Below the pieces are notes generated by a model. The model was not told where the DNA came from, ran no database searches, and saw nothing but the letters and a program-made list of their open reading frames with translations. Below are positions 46,311-61,300 of a stretch of 64,000 bases of DNA, in pieces. Location: assembly GCF_030435805.1 (NCBI RefSeq), contig NC_081291.1, forward strand, positions 10,191,001 to 10,255,000, in the 5' to 3' direction. The translations under genes were made by a program, and so were the position numbers. The stretch comes from Mustela lutreola. Its lineage: Eukaryota > Chordata > Mammalia > Carnivora > Mustelidae. How positions within the stretch are numbered: the stretch's first letter is position 1; each line of letters begins with the position of its first letter.

Positions 46311-49300
46311 TACTTATCCAGTAGGAGCTCACATAGGATTAGCTGGAACAATTAAATGTATACATTGTACCTGGCTCGTTAAGGCCATGAGGACAGCGAA
46401 ACTGGACAAGTGGGTGGAGTTGCATACGGTGTGAGTTTCGTTCTCTTGTATCAGGAAACAGCCGTCCCTGGACCACTGGCCGTGGTCCCCTGTGCTTTTC
46501 CAGTACACGCAGAAGACCTTTCCTTTATTGGGCTTCATCTGAAAGTAAAAGAGGCCCATCATGTTCTTCCTTGGGAGGGACAACCCTCAAGAATGTGGAT
46601 CTACATGGGGCGGGGGGTAAGCGAGGAGATACATGGCTTAGAAGTGACTCAGGTGATTTCTATTTTGAGTGAAGAAGATGGCTGCCAGAACACCTGCTCC
46701 CCATAGTCCCAGCTCTCTTGGGGTTCCACATACCATAAAACAAGATCAAGTCTCTCTGGGAGCCAGAATTTTATTCTGGATGTCATTGGTTTCAGGACTT
46801 TACCCCCTACCATGGAAGTCAGATATAAATAAAAAAGTAAATAAATAAAAAAGTCTGTGCCTCATACAGAGTTTTCTCCTAAACATTCTCTAGGACAGAT
46901 TTCCCTCCATCAGTTCTGTCCCTGATCCCTTACAACACAAAGATTGCTCACGCAACGAGAGGGTAAGTTTAGGAAAGAAATGAAGAGAGAGAATAGAATT
47001 AGCCTTTAACCTGTTCTTTTTGTCCCAAGGGGTTCCAGAGCTTCACTTCATGGGGCCAAGGAGATGAGTCAAACACTTTCCTGTTGGGGGGCCATATCTC
47101 CTTTGATAATCCACTAGACCACCTCCAGATTTCTTGCTCTACTCCCACTGCCCCGTGCCATATATAAAAAATTCCATACTTAGGTTGCATATGAAAGAGA
47201 AAAACCTACCTTTCCCACTCCCTCATTCTTATATTTTTTTAAATTAAGAAGTAATTTTATTTTTTCCAGATATAACTGACATAAATTATGTAAGTCTAAG
47301 GTATATAACCTGAGTTTTTGTTATATGCGTATATTGCAACATGAAGTTAGTTAATGTCCATCACCTTATGTAGTTACAATTTTTATTTTGTGGCGAGAAC
47401 TTAAAAATCTACTCTCTTAGCAACTTTCAAGTATGCAATATAGTATTGTTAACTGGAACCATCATGCTGTGCGTTACATACCCAGAACTTATTCTACTTG
47501 TAACTGGAAGTTTTGACTGTGCAGAAACCTTTGACTTTCTGCACTTTCTTCCTCCCATCCCCCACCCCTGGTAACCAAAAATATGTTCTGTCTGTGAGTT
47601 TGGCCTTTTGAAATTCTACACATAAATAAGAATATATAGTAGCTATCATTCTCTGCCTGATTTATTTCACTTAGCATAATACCCTCAAGATTCGTCCATG
47701 TTATATTGCAAATGGCAGGATTGCTTCCAACTCTTACTTTTACAACAAAGCCGAAAGGCAAGGGAACAGATGAATTTTATTACATCTGGGTCTGGCTACA
47801 CCTTCCTGCCTTGAAGAGTTTGGGCCGAGAAGGGGAAAAGGAAGGAATTCAATAAAATTTTTTTTCTGATCAAGTTATGTAGTCTTAATAATTAATATCA
47901 GGCCTTTGTGTGGGAATGAACACCATGTCTCAGTTCAAATTTCATGGACATAAAATTGGAAGTACCTCCAACTAAAATAATCGCATGCACTAGAATTATG
48001 CTGCTCAGGAGAAATTCCATGTGAGCTACTTGTGTAATCTGAAATTTTCTGCTAGCCACATTAAGAAAAAAACTAAAGAAACGTTTTAAATTAATTTTAG
48101 CAATATATTTTACTTAACCCACTATATTCAAAACACTATCTTTGGGGTGCCTGGGTGGCTCAGTGGGTTAAATCCTATGCCTTTGGCTCAGTTCATGATC
48201 CCAGGGTCCTGGGATCAAGCCCTGCGTCAAACTCTCTGCTTGGCAGAGAGCCCGATTCCCTTCCTCTCTCTCTGCTTGCCTTTCTGCCTACTTGTGATCT
48301 GTCTGTCAAATAAAAAAAAAAAAAAAATCTTTAAGGAAAACACGCTATCTTTTAGTTTGTCAATATAAATCAATATAAGCAATCATTATAAAATTATTTT
48401 TTAAAAAATATTTTATTTTTTCAAAGATTTTATTTATTTAATTGAGAGACAGTGAGAGAGAGAGAGAGCGCGTGCGCATTAGTGAGCAGGGGGGAGGGGA
48501 CAGAGGCCGAGGGAAAAGCAGACTCCCTGCTGGGCAGGGAATCTGATATGGGGCTTGATCCCAGTATCCTGAGATCATGACCTGAGCTGAAAGCAGGCAC
48601 TTAACTAACTGAGCCACCCAGGTGCCCCAAAAGATTTTATTTTATTTAAGTAACCTCTACACCCAATATGGGGCTCGAACCCATGACCATGAGATCAAAA
48701 GACACATACTTGCCTGATTGAGCCAGTGAGGCACCCCTTGAAAGTTATTAATGAGTGAGCGACTGTGGACTCTGAGAATCAAACTGAGGGTTTTGGAGGG
48801 GAGGGAGGTGGGGGATGGGTGAACCAGGTGATGGGTATTAAGGAGGGCACGTATTGCATGGAGCACTGGGTGTGGTGCATAAACAATGAATCTTGGAACA
48901 CTGAAAAAAAATTAAGATGTTAAAAAATTATTAATGAGATACAGATATTTTGCATGCTTTTTTTCTTATGAAGTCCTCAAAATCTGGAACTACCAAGTCT
49001 AAATCCAGAAATACTAAGTCTTCAAAATCTCAATCCAGATGCATGTTTCAAATGTTCGATTGTTGCGTGAGGCTCCTAGCCAACGTACTGGACAGGACAG
49101 CCCAGAGACACTGGCTGGGGAGGGTATGCACATTGTTTGCTCTACCTCCAAGACACCTAAGCAAGTTCAAATTGCAGCTCTGACTCACCTTCACGTGCTG
49201 AAAACTCAAAATCACAGACTTGGAGAGAGATTTGTTCCTTTGGGGTCCAATAGCGGCACTCACTACCTCAGAGTTCAGGTAAACTCGGTCTTTCTCATTT

Positions 49301-52300
49301 GACTCTTCAAAAAATGTTGCGTTTATGATGTTTCCAAGGGAAGAATAGGAAATAAGGGCAATTGCCGTGGGACCTGAGAAAACAGAAAAATGGGGGTCTT
49401 CAAAAGGGCCACCATTCCTGCCCACACCCTCCACGCTCGCACACATGATATACACACAGGCATACCTATGCACATGTAGTCACCTACATGAAGGTCAAAT
49501 GAAATAGAAATTCTCACTGTCTCTCCTTTCCTCACCTCGGAGACAGATACTGTGCTTATGGCCTTGAATCCTTTTTTGTATTGAATGGGGTAAAACTTGG
49601 GGGAAGAGAAGAATTGGACAAACCAAGAGAGGTTAAGCTGATTTGCGTCAGAACCGACGTGGCTATAGCTTTAGGAGAAAATGCTGTAAAATAAGATCGG
49701 AGGAGGGTGAATAAGAGGCAGATGGAATTTTGAGGGAGGAGGAGGGGGACCCCAGGTGGGTCAATCATGAAGAGGAAGATTAGGGGGTTAGGTAAGTCTT
49801 CTGTGACGTCATACCATTCCTCTGCTGCCTCCTGAAGAGACTTCCAGGAAGGCTGATATATTTTTTCAAGACTTTGTTTTTGCATTGTTTTTGAATTGTT
49901 TTTGCATTCCTTTTGGATGGAGCATAATGTTGAGACTAGACGGTTGGGTTACATGGATGTCTATCTATTCGTATGCATGTATGAATGGAATCAGCCCCTC
50001 CTATATATTATATATGTAAACCAGATCTAGAAATAATGTATATAGAAATCTATGCCACTACCTCTATCTGTCATCTATCTATCTATGTATCTACATATCT
50101 TTCCATCAACTTTTTTTTTTTTTAAGATTTTATTTATTTATTTGACAGACAGAGACCACAAGTAGGCAGAGAGGCAGGCAGAGAGAGAGGAAGGGAAACA
50201 GGCTCCCCACTGAGCAAAGAGCCCAATGCGGGGCTTGATCCCAGGACCCTGGGACCATGAACTGAGCCAAAGGCATAGGCTTTAACCCACTGAGCCACCC
50301 AGGTGCCCCAACTTTTTTTTTTTTTTTTTTTGATGGAATACCTACTCAGGTCCAGACACTATTTTGGGGATACAGTGCGGGGAAAAGAAACCATTTCTGC
50401 TCTTACAGAGCTTACTTTCTGGTGCAGGAGAGAGACAAACAAATATAAACAAATCAGTAAAAGTATATGTCAGAGAAAGATCAGTCTTAGGGATAAGATT
50501 AAGTGAGGTAAGGGGATGTTACTTAAGACAGATTTCAGACAGCAGAGTGAAGGGAGGGCGGGCCAGTGGGTATCCTACAGAAGCGCGCTCTAGGTAGGTC
50601 TGAAATAACAGGGACAAAGTCCCAGAGACTTGAATGTGCCCAGTTGGTTCAGGGAGGAGGGAAGGGGGAGGAGGTCAGTGTGGTTGAAGAGGGGTGTGTG
50701 TGTGTGTGCGAGTGGGAGGGAGTGAAGGCAGGGAAGTGATGGGGGCAGATCGTGCGGGGCTTATGGGCCTTGAGGAGGACTTTTGCTTTTATTTTAAACC
50801 AGAGGAAAGCCACTGAAGGATGTTAAGCAAAGGAGTGCCATAATTTAACATATTTAATTTTTTAATTTTTACTCCCCCCCCCCCTGTTTTGGGGGTTTGG
50901 GAAGAGGGAAGGGAGTGAGAGAATCTTGAGCAGGTCCATGACCAGCTCAGAGCCAGACACAGGTCTCTACTTCACAACCCTGAGATCCTGACCTGAGCTG
51001 AAATCAAGGGTGAGGCTCAACTGGCTGAGCCCCCCAGGTACCCCAATTTAACATACTTTAATAAACTTAAAATACAGATGTGTACAGGCTATATTTATAT
51101 CACATACTTATAATTTTATTATATATTAGAAGGACATGCACACGACATATATCAATAGGATAGTGTTATGGGCTAAATTGTGTCTCCACCCCAAAATCAA
51201 GTTGAAATCCAAACCACAGTACTTGAGAATGTGACTGTGTTTGAAGACAGGGCCTTTATAAAGATAGGGCTAGAGGAGAGAGGGCCTGATTTGGGTTCTG
51301 TGATGAAACGGGCAATCCTGGGAAGCCTCGTGGAGGAGATGAAAGCTAACCTGCATCTCTGAGTAAAGAAGAAGAGATATGGACACACAAAGAGATACCA
51401 GGGATATGCACTCAGAAAGAAGACCATGTGAAGACACGGAAAAGTTGGCTCTCTGCCGGGGAGAGAGGCCTCGGAAGAAACCAACCCTGACAATGTCTTG
51501 ATCTCAGATTTCTAGCTTCCAGAACTGTAAGAAAATAAGTTTCTCGGGGTGCCTGGTGGCTCAGTCATTAAGTGTCTGCCTTTGGCTCAGGTAATGATCC
51601 TAGGGTCCTGGGATCGAGCCCTGCATCGGGACACCTGCTCGGCAGGAAGCCTGGTTCTCCCTCTCCTACTCCCGCTGCTTGTGTTCCCTTTCTCGCTGTG
51701 TCTCTTTCTGTCTAAAAAGTAAATAAAAAATCTTAAAAAAAAGAAAACAGATTTCCCTTGTTTATATGTAATAATAAGTTAATAACTACATATATATATA
51801 TAAACATAAATTAACATATTTATATTTGTAGTTAGTTTGAATATAATGGGTTATCGGGCTACAGTATGGATTATGGGATTATAAAATGTTATGACTAAAT
51901 TTTCTTTATTCTTTGTAGCTCCCAAGAAGCCCACACTGCAGTTAGGATTATAGGGACAGGAAATAGGTTAATTGGTTTCTGGATTAATATCCCAACCTTG
52001 CCCCTTACTACCTACGCAGCTCATCCTATCGGAATAAATTCCTTGGTAGGTTTCTCTAATCAGGTTTCTCTGGTCCTGCCTGAGGGGTCAGAAGCAATTC
52101 ATTTCTGTTTCTCTGAGTTAATGACAGTTTCCATTTGTCAGAATGAAACAGTGGTGGGTGGTTGGAAAAGACAGGCAGGTGATATGTCCACCTGTTCTCG
52201 TGCAAAGAAATAACTTATTTTTGGGCTGAAGGATTCTGGTTAAGAGCAAAATTACAAGCAGAAAAGAGGAGGGTGGCTGTAGATGTCCACAGTCCGCTTC

Positions 52301-55300
52301 CAGAGGCCTGGGTTTTGTTCTCTGGGATGTTTTACAGGGAGAGGATGTCATGGGATTGTATGTTTCCGGTTACCAAGGACTGTCCGGATCCACCTCTGGG
52401 GGGTGTCTGGTGTAGTTCGATAGCACCTCCTTTCAGTCTTAACGTTGTTACTGTTTGAAGGTCAGTTATAAGGTAACTCTCCACAAGCAGTTCTCATGGG
52501 GTTGGGGGGCGATTCTGCCCCCGTTGGGAACATTGGGCAATGTCTAGATGCATTTTTGGTTGCCACACTGCGTGTTTGCTTCTGGTGTCTAGTGAATAAA
52601 GGCTGGGGTGCTGCTAAAAAGCCTATGGGGCACAGGGTGGCCCCCATGACAAAGAAGGATCCTGTACTAGACAGGACATGGACAGAGAAATGTCCCTCTG
52701 GGAGCTTGTCACATATCGTTCAATGGGTTATTTTTTCTCATTAGGAACATTGAGCCCTTCACCTAAACATGGATTTAATTCAGCGAACATTCATCACTGC
52801 TCTCTACATAACAAGCCCATACTGGTGACTCTAGAGAAAAATAATTCATGATTGCCATCTGTATGGGGATCCAGCCTGGTGGGGGAGACAAGGACATGAC
52901 CGTCAAGACACAACACAACATGTTAGATACCAGGATAAGGCAGGTTCAAGAGACGGGGGTAGTGCAGAGGAGGGAGGGTTTGACTTTGGTGCTGTGGTGG
53001 AAGTGGGCAGTCTTGGGAGGCTTCACAGAGGAGGTGAAATTTGAACCATGTTGAAGCGAAATAGTTCACCCAGTAGCTTGGGGGTGGCATTCCTGGCAGA
53101 GGAACAGCCAATGCAAATGCTCGGAGGTGAGACTATAGGGCCCATTGGGGGAGGGTAAATAGTCCTCCACGGGGTACTTCTATGCCAGGTGCCCCTTCGG
53201 GCACATGAAATCACATTATGAGATCTGTAACTCCCTTAAACAATTCAGTGTAGGCTGTTCTCGTGGGCTGAGCTGTGCTGTCACTGAATTCACATGAAAT
53301 CCTAATCCAGTACCCCAGAAAGTGATCAGAGAGCACGTGGAGCTATAGGTGTGCTTTGTATGGCTTGCACTGTGGAGTTTTGCACACTTTCTACAAATTG
53401 CAAAATTCAGAAGAAATTCCTGGTGACAAGGCAAGTGTGAACTTGTGTGGTTGGAGGTCGGCTTCCATCCTCTGCCTGACCCATTCTCAAACATGGGGGA
53501 TTTGAGTTCTTATCTTCTTTGGGGGAGGAGAGGAAGTGATAGGAACTGATTGTCTCATGACACTTTCTCTGTTCAGCATGTGATTGGTTTCCCACATTTT
53601 GATGCTTTTACTTGGGGCCTTTCTCTGTTAGTACAGACCAGCTGTACCCCACGTTTACAGGATTGGATTTTAAGACCCCAATTGTCATGCTATAGCAGTG
53701 ATAACAATAGGGCAGCTATTGTAAGACCAAATTTAAAAATTGAAGGTATTCATGCAACCCACCCAATTTTTGGCTTCTCTTGAAAAAAATAGAAAGTCTG
53801 GCAGCACTGGGACAATTAATGGTAACAATCCATTCTGTCATACACAAGCTGTAGCAGATGCTGTAGACATCCTAACTTTATTCGCTTGGCACTCTGGGGT
53901 TCCTTATATGTTGATGGATTCTCCTGCAAGAAATGGCAACTCTCTGCCTAGGAGAACTGCTTGCAGTGAATGTGTTGGATTGGTACACTGGGCAGAATGG
54001 CAGGGCCCTCAACCACTGATGGATCAGAGCGGTGCCCTCTCCTTGGATGGGAGAGCTCAGTGAGATGAGTCATGGTTACCACCAGCAGTGACTTACTCAC
54101 TACCATAATAATTAATGCCTATATTGGCTGTCTCCTCTTCCTTGTCTCATTTCTTTTCTCCCCTACTGGGATGGTTAATTTTATGTGTCAATGTGGCTAG
54201 GTCATGCTACCCAGATATTGGGTCAAACGTGAGTCTAGGTGTTACTGTAAAGGTATTTTTCAAGACGAGAGTAACATTTAAATCAATAGACTTTGAGTAA
54301 AGCAGAGTATCGTCCACCATGTGGGTGGGTCTCCTCCAATCAGTTGAAGGCCTTAAGAAAAAGACCGCCTTCTCCCAAATAAGAAGGAATTCTGCCTGTA
54401 GCCCGTCTTTGTCTGCAGCTACAACATCAACTCTTGCCTGGGTCTCCAGCTTGCTGGCTAGATTTTAGACTTGTTACCTTCCACAATTACAGGAGCTAAT
54501 TTCTTAAAATCTCTGTCCGTTTCTCTCTCCATTCCCCTGCCCTCCCCCACACCATATTGATTCTGTTTCTCTGGAGAACCCTGACTAATACACCTACTGA
54601 TGCTTTCTGGAATAACCCCCAAATAAACTCCTTACAATTCTCTCAGGGACTGCATTTGGGTGAACCCCAACTGAGACCAGGACAGAGCAGCCCTCAAATT
54701 GCAAAGAAGGGTCTTCCATGCTGGAGAATAGAAAGCCTCCACTTTGGGAAGATTTTTTTTTTTTTTTAAGGAAAAGACTCAAATGACACAGTCTTAGGGT
54801 AACAAACCCATTTGGAAGGAGCCTTTTGGTGACTCTCCTCATTACTCATACAGCGATAGTGATCTGTGTGTCTCAGACGTTCTGAATACAGCAACCAAGC
54901 GTACCTTGTATGTTTCCCTGCACGACGTCATTGCAATGGATGTCCACTGAGTTCATGTGGGTGTTTAAGCTGAAGATCTGTTCTTCTTCAGAGCAATTGT
55001 CTGTAACAACTCGAGTTTCAATAGCTGGTGAGAAAAGCAACATGCAAGCTTGCCATTATTATAGGTTTTAAACATGCAAAGCAATATAGACAGGTGACAA
55101 TTACTGAATGTCTAGGACATGCCAGGCACTGTACTTGTCAAATAACCTGTGAGGGACCCTTATTCTAATGAGGAAACTGAAGTTCAAAAGTTAAGTAAGA
55201 CTGTAACTCTTGAAATACAAGTTCTCAACTACCGTTCTCTAGCAATCATCTTCTTAAAAAATTTTAAATTTATTTACCTATTGAGAGAGAGAGAGAGAGT

Positions 55301-58300
55301 ATGAGCAGGGGGAGGGGCAGGGGGTAGAGAATCTTGAGCAGGCCCTGTCCTAGGCATGAACCCTGCGGTGGGGCTCGATCTCACGAACGTGAGAGCATCA
55401 CTTGAGCTGAAATCAAGCGTGGTAGGCTCAACCGACTGAGCCATCAAGGGGCCCCCTCTAACAATCATCTTTGAAACAACAGTTCTGTTTCTAGGAATTT
55501 ATTCTCAGAAAACAGTCATGGATGGGAGGTTAGATTTAGTTACAAGAAAGTTCACAGCAGCTGAGATGATAGTGTGAAAAATAGGAAATGATCTAAATGT
55601 TCAACAAGGAAGATTGATTTAGTAATTGATGGCTTATCTCTATAACAGGGAACCATGCTTCCGATGAAAATAAAGTCACAGGAGAATTGCCATCAAGAAA
55701 CAAGATCATGAAAATATTTAACTTAAATATTAGCAGATGGCTGGAGGCTGGCTGTGGGTTTGAAATTGTTGAAACTGGGTGATGGGTACATTCCTCCTGT
55801 GTCTGTCTATTCCCTGATGAGGGGAATGAAACCCAGTGAGGTGAGGGCAGTGGTCTGTCCCATCAGTTAGGGCCTGGCCAGGTCAGGAAAGATGAGAGCT
55901 TATTGTAATATGGAAAATGGTTTAATTTTGAGTAAAATGAATGAATGAGTCCTGATTCTAGTTAATGAATGTGTCCTGACTCTAGTTTTCCAAAAAGGTT
56001 AGGCATGGGATTTCATTTTATATTTAAAAATTTATAGGGGCACCTGGGTGACTCAGTGGGTTAAGCTTCTACCTTCGGCTCAGGTTATGATCTCAGGTCT
56101 TGGGATTGAGTCCCGCATTGAGCTCTCTGCTCAGTGGGGAGCCTGCTTCACCCTCTCTCTCTGCCTGCCTCTCTGCCTACTTGTGATCTCTCTCTCTCTG
56201 TCAAATAAATAAAATCTTTAAAAAATTTATTATTATTATTTTTATAGAGCATAAACTATCTTAGCATACAAATTGGTAAAGCAAAATGATTAGATAGGCA
56301 TACATTGATCCTTAGATATCCTTGGATTGAATAGAAACACAGCAGTGTTTCTGGAGGCCAATTTGGTGAGATGTATCAAAGTCTATAAAACGTTTCTTTT
56401 CTCCTTGATCTAATGATTCTTCCTCTATGAATCTATTCTAAGAAAATACAAAAAAAAGAACACAGTTAAATTTTCAATGGTATTTTTCATAGGGTTACTT
56501 GGCAACCACGCACATTCCCCCAAATAGGGAACTACAGTATAAATAAACATACAATATAAGTAAATTATATACAATGCAATTTGATAAACCATTGAAAACA
56601 ATAACGTAGGGAATGATGATGTATATAATTTACACAGAGAGATGTTGGTGATGTAATAAGTAAAAACTGTATGTCCAATGTCACAAACACAGCAAATGTG
56701 CATCTGTATCAGACATACATCTGTGTGGTTATAGGATAGGAAGACTGGGCTGTGGGCAGATTTGGCTGGTCTAAATTTAGTTTTGTTTATGTGTTTTTTT
56801 CCTCTTTTTAAAAATTTAACACTTGGCTTTGCTATGATATTTTATTTGTTTTTATTTTTTATTTTTTAAAAATATTTTATTTATTTATTTGACAGAGATC
56901 ACAGGTAGGTAGAGAGGCAGGCAGGGGAGTGGGGAAGCAGGATCCCTGCTGAGCAGAGAGCCTGATGCAGGGCTCCATCCCAGGACCCTGGGATCATGAC
57001 CTGATCTCAAGACAGAGGCTTTAACCCACTGAGCCACCCAGGCGCCCCTATTTTTATTTTTTAAAAGAGCGAAATGATTACTAAGATCAAGCTGTTTAAC
57101 ATGTCCTGTCACGTGGTTACATTATGAATATGTATGAATATGTATGACAAGTATGATAAAAGTATTTTTATTTCAAAAATATGCAGTAAGATGTTCCTTC
57201 TGGGATGGAACTGTGATATGGGCCAGTAGGTATTAGGCGTTGGATTAAAAAAAAAACAAACAAACCAAAAAATTACTTTTAAGCCCAAATCCCAGATTCA
57301 GGATTGGAAACAGCAGCAGTCTTTTCTTTCTTTCTTTTTGTTTTTAAAAATTTTATTTGTTTATTTATTTATTTGAGAGAGAGCAAGTGAGAGAGCAGAG
57401 AGAGAATGAGCAGGGGAGGCACAGAAGGGAAAGCAGACTCCCCACTAAGTGGGAACCCGACACAAGATTTGATCCCAGGACCCCAAGATCATGACCTGAG
57501 CAGAAGGCAGCAGCTTAACCAACCAAGCCACCCAGGCACTACCTTTCCTTCTTTCTTCTTCTTCTTCTTTTTTTTAATACAGGTCTATGGAGCTCTGATT
57601 AATGTGAAAGAAATTGTACATAATACAGTATACAATTTGATGAGTTTTATTGAGTGTATATACCTGTGAATATACTATATTCCTATGAAACCAATGCCAT
57701 AATCAAGATACTGAACATGTCTCTCATCCCCAACAGTCTCCTCAAATTTTCCCCTTCCTCCTCCCATCACTATAGATTAGCTTGCATGTTCTAGAAGTCT
57801 ATACAAATGTACTCAAGCAGGGTATTTATTTATTTTTCTAATTGTGTAACTCAGACTCCAGGTTATAATTAGCCCCTGTGTGTATCAGGCCACATCCTCT
57901 TCTTACCCACAGTACTGTTGTGGATTTTCTGGATTTTTTGCTCTGGGGATTTCAAGGCAGTGTCTAGAGCATCTGTTTCCAAAGTCTGGAGAACACCTGT
58001 GGCCCAAGATGCGACTTTTTCCTTCTCTCCTGTTCCCAGCAGAGTTTTATTAGCAAGAAGTGACTCAAATGTCTCAACAACACGTTGCAGCTTTGAAGAT
58101 ACAAAAAATAAGAAAACAAATCCAATCTGATAGATCTCACACCCGGAGGGAATGTAGAAAGCATGAGAAGGCAGCTTCTGGAGCCAGAGGACCTGGTTTC
58201 AATTCACCATTGACCAGCTGTGCGAACTTGGAAAAATCACCCAATTGCTCTGTGCTTCAGTTTACCCAAATTAGGATGGGCACAGTAAAAGGACCCCATA

Positions 58301-61300
58301 GAATTTTGGGGAATATTAAATGAATTAAGAGATATTACCTTTTTTGAATAGTCTCTTTGGCTGCTACACACCAGATGAAGGTTCATTATTATGAACATCT
58401 TTTACTGACAGGGGAAGTGGTAAGGTTGCCAGAAATAGACCAGTGGTTCTCCTTTAGGGTGATTTTGACCCCACAGGGACATTTGGTAATGTCTGGAAAC
58501 ATTTGGATTGTCATCACTGAGGGATGCTACTGATATCTCGTGGGTGGGGGCCAGGGATGCCGCTCAATGCCCTGTAACACACAGGACAGCACTTCCCCGC
58601 CCCCTCTGGAAAGTGACCCAAACTCAGGTGTCAATGGTGCCAAAGCTGAGAAAATGTGAAGTAGAGTTATAGCTCAAAAGACATTCTAACTGGCCTTTTT
58701 AAGTCAAAAAATTTATCTATGAAGTAAAACAAAGAGTCAAGCCAGAGGGGAGAAAAATGAAGAGCCAAGGTGAAGTTTTATAAATATCTGTGTAATATAA
58801 TTGTAATATAGGTGACTTGAAAGATGATTTTTATGCAAATCCCCACATCCTTGTACTTAAAGTGTGGTCCTTGGACTGGCAGCATCAGCATCACCTGGCA
58901 GTCCATTTGGAATGCAGTCTTTTGGGGTCCTGTGTCCAAATCTGTACTTCAACAAGCTCCCCAGGGGATTTGTTGCACAGACACACCCCGGAGATATTGC
59001 AAGTTTGGTTCCAGACTCTGACAATAAGGTGAGTATTGCGGTAAAATTATTCAAATAAAGTTTTTGGTTTCCCAGGACATATAAAAGTAAGTGTGTAACA
59101 GCATTTTGTCCAAAAAACGTGCAAACCTCACATCACCCAGCGCTCATCACAGCAAGTGCACTCCTTAATCCCCATCACCTATTTCACCCATGAGCCCCGG
59201 GTGATGTGTGGGAGTGTTGAGTCACTGTATCGGACACCTTAAACTCATATAACACCGTATGTTAACTAACTGGAGTTAAAATAAAAAGTTAAAAAAAAGC
59301 CGATCAAATTAAATAATGTGCAAACCTTAACTTCAAAAATACCTTATTACTAAAAAATGCTAATCGTCACCTGAGCTTTCAGCGAGTCATAATCACTGAT
59401 CACAGATCACCACAACCAATTTGATAATAATGAAAAAGCTTGAAATACTGTGAGAATTATGACAATGTGCCACAGAGACATGACATGAAGCGAGTCAACA
59501 CTGTTGGAAAAGTGGTACCAATAGAGTTATTCCATACGGGGTTCCCCAAACCTTCAATTTGTAAAAATTGCAATGCAAGTACAAGAAAATGAACCACAAT
59601 GACGTGAGGTATGCCTGTATGTTAAAGTACTAGACAGGATGGGGACTTTGCCTCACTCACAAAATGGCACCTAGAACAGTCCTTGGTAAATGTAGGTGCT
59701 CAGTAAGAGTTCATAGGTTGCATGAATGCTCTTGGGAAAAAAAAAAGGCTATCACATAAAAGCGTTATAAGCAGAGCGAGCGATCAAAAGGGATGGGGGA
59801 ACATTTAGAACCAGGGTTCAAATAAATCTTTTCAAGGTTTTGCTCTTTGGCTCTGAGTCTTTGTGAAAATTCTGAGCTGAGTTTGCTAGTTTACAAGCAA
59901 CCTCCATTCCTGCCCAATATGACAGCAGAAATCATCTTGGTTTAAATTCATTAGTACACAGTAGGCACCAAAGTATTTACACTTCAGAATTGCTATTGAA
60001 GTGTCTGATCCAGCATGAAGGCTTTGTACCTTTTCCTGGTAATGCATTTGTTAATTGAGGTAAATGTCACACAACATGAAATGTCCCCCTTTAAAGTATA
60101 CAATGCAATGACCCTTTAGTATATGCACAGTGTTGTGCAGCCACAACCTCCATGTAGTTCTAGAACATTTCCATCATCCTGAGATAAAACCCATTAAGCA
60201 ATCACTTCCCATTTTTCCTTCCCCTGGGTTCTGGAAACCACTAATCTGCTTTCTGTGTCTATGGATTTGCCTGTTCCGGACAGGTCACATAGAAATGGAA
60301 TCCTACATTGTATGACCTTTATGTCTGGCTTTTGGCACCCAACATGATGGTTTCAAGGTTTATCTATGTAGTAACATGAATTAGAACTTTATTCCTTTTT
60401 ATGACTGAATAATATTCCACTGTGTGGATATACCACTTTTAAAAAAATCCATTCATTTACTGATGGACATTTGGGCTGTTTCTTCCTTTTGGATACCATG
60501 AATAATGCTGCTATGAACACAGGCTTGCAATGATGTGTTTTGAGTCTCTGCTTTCACTTCTCTAGGGTGTATTCCTGGGAGTGGAATTGCTGTGTCATAG
60601 GGGACCCAGCATATGTTTAACTTTTGGAGGAAATGGGCAATGAAACTTCATAATGAAATGTTCCTGTTAATTACACGATTGTTCACTACTTCCATGAACA
60701 CTTGTTGAACTCCCTTTGTGGGCTTGGGCTGATTCTTGCCCTCAGGAAGTTCACTGTCTAAGTGGCGACAACACGTCATGGAAATGTTGTGAGTCTGCCA
60801 GAGGTAACAATGAATAACCTGGATGGAGGGTGTACTCTGGTCCAGGCCACTGTGTTAAGTACTCTACATATAGTATTTCATCTAACCTTCCTTCCAAGGA
60901 GGAAGGTGCCATGAAGACCCCCCACCTTACAGATGAGTAAATTAGTCTTGCAGAGTGTGATGGTGAATTTTATGTGTCGTCTTGAGTGGGCCAGAGGGTA
61001 CCCAGATATATTTGGTCAAACATGATTCTGAGTGTGTCTATGAGAGTGTTTCAGGATGAAATGAACATTCGAATGGGTAGATGGAGTAAACCAGATTGGC
61101 CTTTCCAATTTGAGTGGGCCTTATCAAGTCGGTCCAAGGCCTGAACAAAACACGATGTCTGAGTAAGAGGAAATTATCTTCCTCCTGAGTGCCTGACTGG
61201 TTGATTGCTTTGAGCTAAGACACTGTTTCATGTTTTTTTGTTTGTTAGTTTGTTTTGGTGTTGTTGTTCAGGCTTGCCTGAAACATCCACTCTCCGTGGT

